Part shown: positions 1 through 6,481 of the stretch, in pieces
Layout: the number at the start of each line of letters is the position of its first letter
Numbering within the stretch: the stretch's first letter is position 1
NCBI GenBank assembly: GCA_003157715.1
Contig: PMKK01000179.1
Coordinates: forward strand, 1-15,766
Direction: 5' to 3'
Origin: Actinomycetota bacterium
Lineage (GTDB): Bacteria > Actinomycetota > Thermoleophilia > UBA2241
DNA length: 15,766 nucleotides
Notes under the pieces: model-generated
Database searches by the model: none
Told to the model about the DNA's origin: nothing
The model's input: only the letters and a program-made list of their open reading frames with translations
Program-made: the position numbers and the translations under genes

Positions 1-1
1 G

Positions 2-109
2 AGCTCGCCGCTGCCCGGCTCGGTCGGGGTCGTCTTCGAAAAGCTCGCCGCCACGCCCGAACGTTTCCCCCGGCGGCCCGGCATCGCGGCCAAGCGGCCG
101 CTCGCCTGA
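2..109 (+). CDS. rsmG: 16S rRNA (guanine-527-N7)-methyltransferase RsmG, C-terminal fragment
   Basis: Only the last 35 codons are in the window; the 5' part lies beyond the left edge. The tail contains the sequence KLAATPERFPRRPGIAAKRPL and then TGA. A T-P-x-x-(F/Y)-P-R-R-x-G-x-x-x-K-R-P-L ending is characteristic of RsmG (GidB), which methylates G527 of 16S rRNA with S-adenosylmethionine. The call is supported by context: rsmG directly precedes parA and parB, in the same orientation, in many bacterial chromosomes. The catalytic SAM-binding part cannot be seen, so the identification rests on the tail motif and synteny. Confidence 0.85.
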   Translation, partial: SSPLPGSVGVVFEKLAATPERFPRRPGIAAKRPLA

Positions 110-135
110 CGCGGCTGCCGTCGCCGGCCGCGGCC

Positions 136-203
136 GCTTCGCCCCGCGCGGCCCCGCTTCGTCGCGCGCGACCAAAAGCTTCGCCCCGCGCGGTCCCGTT
201 TCG
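136..203. repeat. Two near-identical 26-bp direct repeats in the rsmG-parA gap
   Basis: Copies at 136-161 and 178-203 share the core GCTTCGCCCCGCGCGG and differ at two positions. The 16 bp between them contain most of a perfect 12-bp palindrome, GTCGCGCGCGAC (161-172). The repeats lie in the 238-bp gap between rsmG and parA. No T-tract follows, so this does not look like an intrinsic terminator, and its role is unknown. Confidence 0.6.
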
Positions 204-272
204 CCCTCACGCAAGCAGGCCGCCCCGCGTCACCGCTCGGGTGATCGTCTGGCGGCGCCGCGGGGCGGTCGG

Positions 273-278
273 TAAGAT
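273..278 (+). promoter_or_regulatory. Possible -10 element (TAAGAT) upstream of parA
   Basis: TAAGAT fits the actinobacterial TANNNT -10 pattern and lies about 70 bp before the parA start. No convincing -35 hexamer is visible at the usual spacing. The match is short, so this is a weak prediction. Confidence 0.25.
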
Positions 279-347
279 GACTGGCGAGATGGTAGCCCTC
301 CGAAACTCCCATGCTGGTCGTCGTGCGGTCGTCGCCGAGGTCACGCC

Positions 348-1139
348 GTGACCCGGGTGATCGCCATCGCCAACCAGAAGGGCGGGGTGGGCAAGACCAC
401 GACGTCGATCAACGTCGCCGCCTGTCTTGCCGAGGCGGGCTTCGCCACGCTGCTCATCGATCTCGACCCGCAGTGCAACGCCAGCAGCGGGCTCGGTCTG
501 ACGGCGGCGACCGGCGAACGCTCTGTCTACGGTCTGCTCGGTGGTCAGGCGGCGCTGGCCGACATCGCGTTGCCGACCGTCGTCGAGTCGCTGTCGGTGG
601 TGCCGGCCTGCCCCGACCTGGCTGGCGCCGAGGTCGAGCTTGCCGTCGCCGACGATCGCGATTTCGTGCTGCGCGACGCGCTGCAGGGTGCGCTCGGCGC
701 CTACGAGTTCGTGTTCATCGACTGTCCGCCCTCGCTCGGTCTGCTGACCGTCAACGGGCTGACCACGGCCCGCGAGGCACTCGTGCCGGTGCAGGCCGAG
801 TACTACGCCCTCGAGGGCCTTGCCCAGTTGCTGGGCACCATCGACCTGGTGCGCGAGCGCGCTAATCCCGGCCTGCTGTTGCTGGGTATCGTGATCACCA
901 TGCTCGATGCTCGCACGCGGCTGGGCAGGGAGGTCGCGACAGAGGTGCGCACGCACCTTGGCGGCGACGTCTTTGCCACGGCCGTGCCGCGCAACGTGCG
1001 TCTCGGAGAAGCCCCCAGCCACTGCCTTCCGATCTCGCGGTACGATCCCACGTGTGCCGGTTCAGACGCTTACTTCGATCTGGCCAAGGAGATCGTGGAA
1101 CGCGCACCGGCCGGCGGCCGGCGGGCTGCGGGAGCATGA
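348..1139 (+). CDS. parA: Chromosome-partitioning ATPase ParA (Soj)
   Basis: ParA is a cytoplasmic, deviant Walker-type ATPase that binds DNA non-specifically and moves ParB-parS complexes during chromosome segregation. The 263-aa product has the expected length. The N-terminus reads VIAIANQKGGVGKTTTSINVA, with the deviant Walker A motif KGGVGKTT at residues 11-18. The A' motif LLIDLDPQCNAS follows at 35-46, and Walker B is FVFIDCPPSLG near residue 120. GTG at 348 is chosen because CGAGG precedes it at a good distance and the family motif starts almost at once; an ATG at 311 is in another frame. The stop codon overlaps the parB start as ATGA, implying translational coupling. The usual DPQGN reads DPQCN here, a tolerated variation. 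Confidence 0.97.
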   Translation: MTRVIAIANQKGGVGKTTTSINVAACLAEAGFATLLIDLDPQCNASSGLGLTAATGERSVYGLLGGQAALADIALPTVVESLSVVPACPDLAGAEVELAVADDRDFVLRDALQGALGAYEFVFIDCPPSLGLLTVNGLTTAREALVPVQAEYYALEGLAQLLGTIDLVRERANPGLLLLGIVITMLDARTRLGREVATEVRTHLGGDVFATAVPRNVRLGEAPSHCLPISRYDPTCAGSDAYFDLAKEIVERAPAGGRRAAGA

Positions 1140-2134
1140 CCATGGACGACGCGACAAGAAAGTCAGGCAAGGCTGGCAAGGCCGGCAAGGCTCGGCTGGG
1201 TCGCGGGCTCGCGGCGCTCATTGCCGAGCGGGCGGCCGCCGAGGGCGGCGCGCCTTCACCCGGCTCGCCGGCGGACGCCGCTGCGCCCGCCGTCACGCCC
1301 GGGGCCTCGCCCGGCGTCGCCGGCGAGAGGCACCTGCGCGAGCTGCCGCTCTGCGACATCGCCGCCTCGAGTCGCCAGCCGCGCCGGGTGTTTGCCGCCG
1401 ACGAGCTGGCCGAGCTGGCCGCCTCGATCAGGAGCCTCGGCGTGGTGCAGCCGATCGTGGTGCGCCCGGCGCCCGACGACGCCGAAGCGCCGTGGGAGCT
1501 GATCGCCGGCGAGCGCCGCCTGCGGGCCGCTCGTCTGGCAGGTGTCGAGACCATCCCGGCGCTCGTGCGGCCGGCGAGCGAGGCGGCTTCGCTCGAGATC
1601 GCTCTGGCCGAGAACGTCGCTCGCGAAGACCTGAACGCCATCGAAGAGGCGCTGGCCTTCGCCGCGCTCGCCGACGAGTTCGGCCTCACTCACGAACGCA
1701 TCGGCGAGCTTGTCGGCAAGAGCCGCGTCGCGGTGACCAACGTGCTGCGCCTGCTCGATCTGCCCGACGAAGTCCGCGAGCTGATCGAGCGCGGCGAGCT
1801 GTCGGAAGGGCACGGGCGCGCGCTGCTGGGACTCGCCGACCACCTCGAGCGGCGGCGTATCGCTCGGCTCGTGGTCGCGCGCGGCCTGACCGTGCGTCAG
1901 ACCGAGACTCTGGTGCGCGCCGCCCAGGAGGCGGCCGGCGGCGAGGCGCGCCCGCCGGCGCGCCCGCCGGCTCACGACGACGCGGCCTATGACGATCTCA
2001 TCGAAGAGCTCTTCGGGCTGCTCGACGTGCCCGTGCGGATCCGCACGGGCAAGCGGGGCGGCAGTCTTGAGCTGCGCTTTCGCGATCGCGACGAGCTCGA
2101 TCGGCTCGTGGCGCTGCTGCGTTCGCTGGAGTAG
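1136..2134 (+). CDS. parB: Chromosome-partitioning protein ParB
   Basis: ParB is a CTP-dependent DNA clamp that loads at parS and is the partner of ParA. The 332-aa product has the standard layout. The LGRGLAALI motif at residues 21-29 is the ParA-contact segment. QPRR is at 81-84, and the nucleotide-binding GERRLR motif at 125-130 is followed by LAENVAREDLNAIEEA. A helix-turn-helix spans about 185-208 (LTHERIGELVGKSRVAV). The C-terminal dimerisation region follows an Ala/Pro-rich linker. ATG 1136 is preferred over upstream in-frame starts because GGGAG lies just before it and it forms an ATGA overlap with parA. The N-terminus carries three 9-bp repeats (1166-1192) that encode GKAGKAGKA. Confidence 0.97.
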   Translation: MTMDDATRKSGKAGKAGKARLGRGLAALIAERAAAEGGAPSPGSPADAAAPAVTPGASPGVAGERHLRELPLCDIAASSRQPRRVFAADELAELAASIRSLGVVQPIVVRPAPDDAEAPWELIAGERRLRAARLAGVETIPALVRPASEAASLEIALAENVAREDLNAIEEALAFAALADEFGLTHERIGELVGKSRVAVTNVLRLLDLPDEVRELIERGELSEGHGRALLGLADHLERRRIARLVVARGLTVRQTETLVRAAQEAAGGEARPPARPPAHDDAAYDDLIEELFGLLDVPVRIRTGKRGGSLELRFRDRDELDRLVALLRSLE

Positions 2135-2136
2135 CC

Positions 2137-2172
2137 GGCAGGCGATCGGCGGGCGGCAGGCGATCGGCGGCG
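2137..2172. repeat. 18-bp tandem duplication after parB
   Basis: Two adjacent copies (2137-2154 and 2155-2172) share GGCAGGCGATCGGCGG and begin two bases after the parB stop. They fill half of the 72-bp gap between the convergent parB and DUF2149 genes. A second tiny duplication, CGTGACGCTT twice, lies at 2189-2208 and runs into the DUF2149 stop codon. A weak GGCCG/CGGCC hairpin lies between them, without a T-run, so no clear terminator is present. Confidence 0.7.
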
Positions 2173-2206
2173 GCCGGTCGGTCGGCCTCGTGACGCTTCG
2201 TGACGC

Positions 2207-2788
2207 TTACTGACCGGTGGTGCCGCTGCTGGCGCCGGGCGCCGGCGTGGTGGCGGCGCCCGGCGCGCCGGTGGGAAGCGGGGTGGCCGTCGGCGTGATC
2301 ACTACGCCGGGTGGCGTGGGCGTGGCGGTAACGCCCGGGGTAGTCGTGCTCGACGAGCTCGGCGTCTGGCCTGTCGTCGAGCTGCCTGACGGCACGTAGA
2401 CCGTCGTTCCGTCGGGCAGCTTGTAGAACTGGCCGATCAGCGTGCCGAGGCCGGAGACCTGCTGTCCCGCGGTCAGGTTGAGCTTGGTGATCTGCGAGCC
2501 CTGCTTGGTGACGATCTGCATGTCGGACTGGCCGGGGTTGGTGACGATGGTCACGTTCTTCGATGTGAGGATGCCGGTGAGACCGATGCCGGTGAGCGCG
2601 GCGAGCAGAAAGCCGACTGCCAGGATGATGGCGACGTCGAACAGGTTGACGACACCGTCGAGCGGATCGCCGTTGCGGTCGGTCCGGTTGATGCGCCGCC
2701 GGCCCATGTAGCGCAGCCGTCGCCCGCTGCCCGGCTCGCGGTCGAGAGGGGCTTCGGAGTGCTGAGGGGGATCGATAGTGGTGCTCAA
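2207..2788 (-). CDS. DUF2149 family membrane protein (ExbD-like partner)
   Basis: This 193-aa protein has a basic cytoplasmic N-terminus (about 1-45), one membrane helix (about 50-74) and a short extracytoplasmic domain. That domain ends at GTLIGQFYKLPDGTTVYVP (115-133), followed by a Ser/Thr/Pro/Gly-rich tail of about 60 residues. The segment DPLDGVVNLFDVAIILAVGF and the GQFYKLPDGTTVYV segment match what I recall of the DUF2149 family. Asp51 opens the helix in the context LFDV, comparable to the proton-carrying Asp25 of ExbD in FIDV. The gene starts with TTG 17 bp after the upstream channel gene; an internal ATG at residue 28 is an alternative start. It is the last gene of the operon. The function is inferred: it probably completes the channel and reaches the cell-wall side. 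Confidence 0.75.
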   Translation of the reverse strand: MSTTIDPPQHSEAPLDREPGSGRRLRYMGRRRINRTDRNGDPLDGVVNLFDVAIILAVGFLLAALTGIGLTGILTSKNVTIVTNPGQSDMQIVTKQGSQITKLNLTAGQQVSGLGTLIGQFYKLPDGTTVYVPSGSSTTGQTPSSSSTTTPGVTATPTPPGVVITPTATPLPTGAPGAATTPAPGASSGTTGQ

Positions 2789-2805
2789 GGTGTCGCCGGT
2801 CGGCC

Positions 2806-3993
2806 TTAGGCCGGGTCTTCGTCGGAAAACAGCGGCGCCGGCGGCGGATCGTCGCTCGGGGCCTCACCGGGCGCCGGAGTATCGCTCGCCAGCGAGGCCT
2901 CGGGGGACGACGGCGATTCGCTGGGCCAGAGGAATGCACCGGGCATCGGGCTCTCGCCGGGTATAGGGCTCTCGCCGGGTATCGGAGACTCGCCGGGTAT
3001 CGGGCTCACACGGGGCGTCAGCGGACGCCACGAGATGATCTCGGTCGGCTCGTCGACCTCGACCGGCTCGACGGCCTCACGCGGGCCGTCGTGAGACCCG
3101 GACTGAGTGGGAATCGGTGCCGCGGTTGCTGCGAGCGCCGCGACAGCCGCGACCGGCGCGGTCGCGGCGACCGGTGCGAACGGCATCGACGGCGCCGCAA
3201 CGGGTATCGCCTCGCCGTCGCCGTTGGGCGCCGCCTCGGCGCCTGCCAGGGGCGCGATCGTCAGATCGGGAAGATCGTCGTCGGCGGTGTCGTAGTCGGC
3301 ACGTTGCCGGCGCGGCGGGCCGAGCCGCAGACGTCCGCCGCCGCCTTCGAGCAGTTCGAGCATGTACTCGAGGTCGGAGATGTCCTGCTGGTAGAAGCGG
3401 TCGCGCACGATGCTGACGATGAACCCCAGGCCGCCGATGAGCAGGCCGATCACGGTGACCGAGAAGGCGATCTCGAGGTTGGCGGCAAGGACGGCGGTGT
3501 TGCCGCTGGCGAGCCCGGCGAGGGCGGGCGCCAGCGGGATGAGGGTGCCCATGAGTCCGAGCATCGGCCCGATACGCACCAGGATCCGCGTCTTCTCGAG
3601 GCGTTTGATCGTGTAGAACTCGTACTCCTGAAGGAGCTTGAGCGGCTTTTCGGCGATGCGCTCGGTCTGATAGTTGCGGATGAGATCGAACAGAAAGCGC
3701 GCCACGACCGTCGAGTAGTTGCTTTCCTGGAGGTACTTGTAGGCGCGCCGTGGCTGGCCCTTGGCGAACGCGTCACGCGCCTTGAGCGTGCGGATCTCGA
3801 GCGCTTCGAGGTCGCGATAGCGCACGCGCAGATAGAGCTCGTAGAGAAACCAGCCGACCTCGACGATCGCCCAGCCCAGGCAGAACAGGGCGGAGACCAG
3901 CACGGGATAGAGCAGGATCTTCGAGACGTCGTAGATCGAGCGCTCGATGTTGTGAGCAAGAGTTGCCGCGATGACTGGATGCACGCTCGTCAC
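2806..3993 (-). CDS. MotA/TolQ/ExbB-type proton channel family protein
   Basis: ExbB/TolQ/MotA proteins form proton-conducting rings that turn proton-motive force into mechanical work on a partner. This 395-aa protein has helix 1 at about 26-52, a long cytoplasmic loop with helical character (about 55-137), helix 2 at 138-162 and helix 3 at 172-196. Helix 2 contains RIGPMLGLMGTLIPLAPALAGL, the family signature. Thr150 and Thr180 fall where ExbB has its pore threonines 148 and 181. Residues from about 220 to the end form an unusual acidic, Ala/Pro-rich cytoplasmic tail with four PIPGES-type repeats. The GTG start overlaps the stop of the upstream gene by 4 bp (GTGA), indicating tight co-translation. 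The substrate or driven partner is not known. Confidence 0.88.
   Translation of the reverse strand: MTSVHPVIAATLAHNIERSIYDVSKILLYPVLVSALFCLGWAIVEVGWFLYELYLRVRYRDLEALEIRTLKARDAFAKGQPRRAYKYLQESNYSTVVARFLFDLIRNYQTERIAEKPLKLLQEYEFYTIKRLEKTRILVRIGPMLGLMGTLIPLAPALAGLASGNTAVLAANLEIAFSVTVIGLLIGGLGFIVSIVRDRFYQQDISDLEYMLELLEGGGGRLRLGPPRRQRADYDTADDDLPDLTIAPLAGAEAAPNGDGEAIPVAAPSMPFAPVAATAPVAAVAALAATAAPIPTQSGSHDGPREAVEPVEVDEPTEIISWRPLTPRVSPIPGESPIPGESPIPGESPMPGAFLWPSESPSSPEASLASDTPAPGEAPSDDPPPAPLFSDEDPA
2941..3012. repeat. Four 18-bp tandem repeats encoding PIPGES units
   Basis: Units start at 2941, 2959, 2977 and 2995, each close to GGGTATCGGGCTCTCGCC on the plus strand. On the coding (minus) strand they give consecutive proline-glycine hexapeptides (PIPGES) in the C-terminal tail of the channel protein. 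The length is a multiple of three, so copy-number change would preserve frame. Confidence 0.85.
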
Positions 3994-5777
3994 TCCCCGC
4001 CTTGGGCCGGCGGTGAGCCGCCGGATTTCCAGAAACGCTGCCAGACCGACGAGCCGCCGTGCAGGATCTCGCCCCTGCTGGCGCCCGCCATGGCTCCCAT
4101 GAGGTTGCGGCGCACGATCCAGGAGGCGGCAAAGCCGAGCGGCACGAGCGCTACGAGGGCGGTGCCCACTATGGCCGCCGTGTGCCCGCCACCGCCGCCC
4201 CCACCGCCGGAGCCGGTGACCTGGCCGGTGACCGCCGAGGCGCTCGGCGACGTCGACAGGCCGCTAGCCGGCAACGAGCTCGACGCCGTGGGGGTCAGGG
4301 TCACGCCGGGACTCACGCCCTGGCTCGGCGAGATCGTGGCCGTGGGCGTCGGTGTCGAGCTGGCCCTGGTCCCGGTGCCCGAGCTTGTGCTCGAGCTGCT
4401 GCTGCCCGTGGTGGTGCCGGGATGAGTACCGCCGCCGGTGCTGCCGCCGCCGGCCGGCACGGCGATGGTGAAGCTGTGCTGGGTGTAGGTGTCGTTGCCG
4501 GCCCTGTCGCGGATGCGGATGACGAACGTGTGGGAGCCGTTCTTGAGCTTGGTCAGCTGCAGGTAGAGATGTGACGCATAGATGTGTGCCGAGCTGGTCT
4601 TCGATTTGCCGTCGACGGACATCGTGATGGCCGAGGGATTGATCCCGGTGCCGTTTGCATTGTCGTGGTAGGAGGCCCTTACCTCGACGCTGCGTCCGGC
4701 AAAACGGGCGCCTCGCTTGGGCACGACCGAACCTGAGGTGAAGCTTGGGTCGAACCGGGTGGCAACGTTGTATTTGGAGGCGAGGGTGATGGGCAGCGTC
4801 TTGCCGCTCAAGGCGATGGTCGCTTGCGTGGTCGCGTTCAGAACGTCGCCGATGTCGCCGGGGAACTCGTAGGTGGACCCGTTCGTCTGGCGCAGCGACC
4901 GCAGGAACGTGTAGGGCGAGTGGCCGAGGTCGGCGGGGTGGAACCCGGCGGCGTTCAAGCCCTCGATCGCCCAGGCGGTCGAGGGCGCGTTGACGAAGCC
5001 CTGCGCCGTGTCCTCGAAGCCGCCGTCGCTCTTTTGCATGGTCTCGATGAAGTCGGCCGCGTTCTTGACGACCTGGTCGGCCTGCCCGGCCTTGGTTCCT
5101 TCCGCCGCGACGAGCGCCTGTATGGCCAGTGAAGTGACCGTCGTACTCGACAGGGTGCTCGGCGACGAGCCGAAGCCGCCCGCGCCCAGTGTGGAGTCCG
5201 TATTGGGTTCGCCTCCGAGCCAGTCGACGGCATCGCTCAGGGACGGCCCGCTCTGGTGAGCCGCGACGAGTCCGAGAATCGCGAAGGCGGTGGTCTCGGT
5301 GGCCGCGTCGGTGGTGGCCGGCGTCGCGGGCGAGTAGTAGCCGTCGGTGGCGGACTGGTAGGACTCGAGCTTGCTGATCAGGTCGATCTGCGTGCTGCCG
5401 GCGGTCGTGAGCAGATCGGTGCGGCCGGCCGCCCGATAGGCGAGGATGCAGAGCGCGTAGTACTCGGGCGCGTTGCCGCTGTTCTTGGCGGCGGTGTCCA
5501 GGGCGATGCCCTGCAGGAAGGTGACGGGACTGTGGCCGTTGATGGTCCAGCGGCTCGGTCCGTTGTGGCCGGCGGCGATGGCGAGCATGACCCAGGGCGT
5601 GTCGTAGGGGTTGCCACTCGAGCTGGTGTACGAGAGACCGCCGCCGCTGCGCTGCCGCGTGTGCAGCCAGTCGAGTCCCTTGGTGACGCTGGAAGGCACG
5701 GCGGCCGCGGCAGCCGACGGCGCGAGCAGTCCGATGACCAGGGCGAGCAGCAGAGCTCCCCGGTATGTCTTGGTCAC
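3990..5777 (-). CDS. Secreted, membrane-anchored alpha/alpha-toroid protein (prenyltransferase/squalene-oxidase repeat type) with Ig-like domain
   Basis: The 595-aa product begins with a signal peptide (1-26, hydrophobic core then AAAAA). An alpha/alpha-toroid follows at about 31-330, with repeated helix pairs and signatures such as ETMQKSDGGFED and NAPSTAWAIEGLNAAG. An Ig-like beta domain spans about 340-441 (GARFAGRSVEVRASYHD to RIRDRAGNDTYTQ). Next come a Ser/Thr/Gly-rich linker (442-531), a glycine run, a membrane helix (534-555) and a short basic cytoplasmic tail. The toroid lacks the DxDD motif of hopene/squalene cyclases, so it is probably a binding protein rather than a cyclase. The same fold occurs in cobalamin carriers of the intrinsic-factor type, but the ligand here is unknown. 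GTG 5777 is chosen because GGGGGAGG precedes it by 6 bp and the signal peptide starts there; longer in-frame extensions look non-coding. It is the first gene of the operon. Confidence 0.85.
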   Translation of the reverse strand: MTKTYRGALLLALVIGLLAPSAAAAAVPSSVTKGLDWLHTRQRSGGGLSYTSSSGNPYDTPWVMLAIAAGHNGPSRWTINGHSPVTFLQGIALDTAAKNSGNAPEYYALCILAYRAAGRTDLLTTAGSTQIDLISKLESYQSATDGYYSPATPATTDAATETTAFAILGLVAAHQSGPSLSDAVDWLGGEPNTDSTLGAGGFGSSPSTLSSTTVTSLAIQALVAAEGTKAGQADQVVKNAADFIETMQKSDGGFEDTAQGFVNAPSTAWAIEGLNAAGFHPADLGHSPYTFLRSLRQTNGSTYEFPGDIGDVLNATTQATIALSGKTLPITLASKYNVATRFDPSFTSGSVVPKRGARFAGRSVEVRASYHDNANGTGINPSAITMSVDGKSKTSSAHIYASHLYLQLTKLKNGSHTFVIRIRDRAGNDTYTQHSFTIAVPAGGGSTGGGTHPGTTTGSSSSSTSSGTGTRASSTPTPTATISPSQGVSPGVTLTPTASSSLPASGLSTSPSASAVTGQVTGSGGGGGGGGHTAAIVGTALVALVPLGFAASWIVRRNLMGAMAGASRGEILHGGSSVWQRFWKSGGSPPAQGGE

Positions 5778-5783
5778 AACGTG

Positions 5784-5808
5784 CCTCCCCCAGGTCAGTG
5801 TGACCTGG
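5784..5808 (-). promoter_or_regulatory. Perfect 8-bp inverted repeat abutting the ribosome-binding site of the toroid operon
   Basis: Bases 5790-5808 read CCAGGTCA-GTG-TGACCTGG, a perfect 8-bp inverted repeat with a 3-base centre. On the minus-strand transcript the second arm directly touches the Shine-Dalgarno sequence (GGGAGG, 5789-5784), which lies 6 nt before the GTG start. It could be a DNA operator for a dimeric repressor, or an mRNA hairpin affecting translation initiation. Confidence 0.65.
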
Positions 5809-5834
5809 CGCGATCGGGTCGCGAACCGGCCTTC

Positions 5835-5840
5835 ATTGTA
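5835..5840 (-). promoter_or_regulatory. Candidate -10 box TACAAT of the toroid/ExbB/DUF2149 operon
   Basis: TACAAT on the minus strand is close to the TATAAT consensus and is rare in such GC-rich DNA. It would start transcription near 5828, giving a leader of about 50 nt that includes the inverted repeat at 5790-5808. No good -35 hexamer is visible; that space is occupied by a second inverted repeat (5846-5864). Confidence 0.5.
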
Positions 5841-5845
5841 GCAGC

Positions 5846-5864
5846 CCGCCGCATCGTGCGGCGG
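5846..5864. promoter_or_regulatory. Perfect 8-bp inverted repeat in the -10/-35 region (candidate operator)
   Basis: The sequence is CCGCCGCA-TCG-TGCGGCGG, perfect arms of 8 bp around 3 bp. It begins six bases upstream of the TACAAT box and covers the place where a -35 element would sit. This position suits a repressor or activator site. There is no T-run in either direction, so a terminator is unlikely. Confidence 0.5.
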
Positions 5865-6175
5865 TTGGCGCGGTAGCTCGTGCGGCGACCCGTGGTTTGT
5901 CGCGCCCGCGAGGACGGCGCAACGGACCGTCATCCAGGCCTTTCGCAAGGAGACGCCACGCAACGCCGCGGGGTTCGCCGTCGCGCTGCTCTTGCGTCGC
6001 GGCGGGGTCGCGGGCGGTGGCGGGATCGCGGCGGGGTCGCACAAGTCCTCCCCCATCATAGAAGTCGACGGTCCGACGCATGGCTATTCGTCCAGGACGG
6101 CCCCAAAACCGTGCAGCCGACGCAGGAGAACGCCGACAAACACAGTATCCCTGGCAAACGGCGCAGCGGTGTGAG
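5865..6175. other. Intergenic region between divergent genes, with a 15-bp direct repeat
   Basis: No convincing gene is seen here. In-frame upstream extensions of the toroid gene run through it but are low-complexity and lack family features. It holds two identical 15-bp copies of TCGCGGCGGGGTCGC (5997-6011 and 6026-6040). A TATGAT sequence on the minus strand (6055-6060) and a TATCCC on the plus strand (near 6145) could be -10 elements for the two divergent directions, but neither has a clear -35. Confidence 0.4.
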
Positions 6176-6481
6176 ATGGGCGACGACGCAGAGATCGATT
6201 TCTTCGGGGCACACATCAAGGTCAGGAGCGCCAAACTGGCGGCCTTGCTGAACAGCGCCGTCACCGAGGACGTGCGCGTCGTCGGCAGGCGGGCGATCGA
6301 TCTGGTGGGAGCCGAGCCGCGCGGCGCGAACCTCCGCGACGAGGACCAGCGCGACGAAGAGCTGAACGCCGCCCTCGACGGTGACGCGGCGCACAGCGAC
6401 AAGCTCACCGTGGCAGACGAGCCTCACGAATCCCTCGACCGGATGCTCGCCCGGCAGTGGGTGCCGCCCGCGCAACGCTGA
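6176..6481 (+). CDS. Small protein of unknown function (101 aa)
   Basis: I do not recognise a named family. The N-terminal half, MGDDAEIDFFGAHIKVRSAKLAALLNS followed by AVTEDVRVVGRRAIDLV, has the look of a compact conserved domain. The C-terminal half is charged and Asp/Glu-rich. Codon third positions are strongly G/C, as in neighbouring genes, which supports real coding; opposite-strand frames look like shadows. ATG 6176 is chosen over the upstream in-frame ATG 6080 because the earlier 32 residues are low-complexity and basic. No strong Shine-Dalgarno is seen. There is no signal peptide or membrane helix, so it should be cytoplasmic. The stop lies inside the first unit of a 24-bp repeat array. 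Confidence 0.65.
   Translation: MGDDAEIDFFGAHIKVRSAKLAALLNSAVTEDVRVVGRRAIDLVGAEPRGANLRDEDQRDEELNAALDGDAAHSDKLTVADEPHESLDRMLARQWVPPAQR

Noticed and set aside
161..180. Intrinsic terminator after rsmG
   Set aside because: The GTCGCGCGCGAC palindrome is followed by CAAAAG rather than a T-run, so it does not fit a terminator on the plus strand.
311..865. ATG-initiated frame overlapping parA
   Set aside because: Wrong frame relative to the ParA motifs; the product is Arg-rich without domain features.
3091..4425. Long plus-strand open frame antiparallel to the channel and toroid genes
   Set aside because: It is a shadow frame caused by high GC; it is rich in Arg/Glu/Asp/Gly without motifs, while the opposite strand has clear domains.
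3990..5777. Functional hopene/squalene cyclase
   Set aside because: No DxDD protonation motif or standard QW motifs, and the protein is secreted with an Ig-like domain and a C-terminal anchor, unlike cytoplasmic-face cyclases.
5778..5870. Cobalamin riboswitch ahead of the toroid operon
   Set aside because: The leader is only about 50 nt from the likely transcription start and no B12-box-like sequence is visible; only simple hairpins are present.
5778..6059. N-terminal extension of the toroid protein by 94 residues to an ATG at 6059
   Set aside because: The extra residues are low-complexity and Pro/Arg-rich, they precede a clear signal peptide, and the strong Shine-Dalgarno sits at GTG 5777.
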